In this document: piece by piece, positions 5,707 through 5,741 of the stretch
How positions within the stretch are numbered: position 1 is the first letter of the stretch
Layout: each line of letters opens with the position of its first letter
NCBI GenBank assembly: GCA_035473255.1
Contig: DATIOK010000080.1
Location: 1 to 5,741, forward strand
Reading direction: 5' to 3'
From: JAICYJ01 sp035473255
GTDB taxonomy: Bacteria; Actinomycetota; Thermoleophilia; Gaiellales; JAICJC01
DNA: 5,741 bases
The notes under the pieces: generated by a model
The model's input: the letters and a program-made list of their open reading frames with translations, nothing else
What the model was told of the DNA's origin: nothing
Database searches by the model: none
Position numbers and translations under genes: made by a program

Positions 5707-5725
5707 CCGCCGCCATCTGCGGCGG
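5707..5725. promoter_or_regulatory. GC-rich stem-loop just upstream of the UvrA2-like gene
   Basis: CCGCCGC (5707-5713) and GCGGCGG (5719-5725) form a perfect 7-bp stem with a 5-base loop. It ends 10 bases before the GTG at 5697, reading on the minus strand. If transcribed it would fold in the 5' leader next to the start and could hinder ribosome binding. On the plus strand it is followed by CTCTTGT, too poor in T for a standard terminator. The role is unknown. Confidence 0.35.
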
Positions 5726-5741
5726 CTCTTGTCAGCCAGGG

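Overview
The window is about 5.7 kb of high-GC DNA. It holds four intact protein genes and a fragment of coding-like sequence at the left edge. The gene set (a TIGR03086-type metal-binding protein, a luciferase-like F420-dependent-type oxidoreductase, a GOLPH3/GPP34-family protein and a drug-resistance-type UvrA), the frequent GTG starts and the strong G/C bias at third codon positions all point to an actinomycete chromosome. A filamentous or related soil actinobacterium is likely, but the genus cannot be read from this sequence.

Layout, left to right. 1-116 is open on both strands and may hold the 5' end of a minus-strand gene. An 18-bp inverted repeat follows at 117-134. 135-288 is a leader region with two hairpins that could each cover a Shine-Dalgarno sequence, and a possible 12-codon mini-ORF. 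289-867 (+) encodes a DinB/maleylpyruvate-isomerase-like protein. It converges across a 142-bp gap, containing a direct repeat and a nested stem-loop, on 1010-1840 (-), a luciferase-like monooxygenase-family oxidoreductase. That gene diverges across a 234-bp control region, with a perfect TTTCGAC-N7-GTCGAAA inverted repeat, from 2075-2731 (+), a GPP34 protein. A gene-free 350 bp (2732-3081) separates GPP34 from the convergent 3082-5697 (-) gene, which encodes a UvrA2/DrrC-like double ABC ATPase and fills the right half of the window.

The four genes are all separated by non-coding gaps and mostly lie in alternating orientation, so none appears to share an operon. Nothing in the sequence links them into one pathway. 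They look like independent housekeeping or accessory genes of the redox, detoxification, membrane and DNA-protection type. No transposase, integrase, phage gene, CRISPR array, tRNA or rRNA was seen. I did not find a convincing new multi-gene system. The points worth a second look are regulatory: the operator-like repeat between the divergent genes, the SD-masking hairpins before the TIGR03086 gene, and the repeat pair in the 868-1009 gap. The unusual motif set of the UvrA paralogue also deserves attention.
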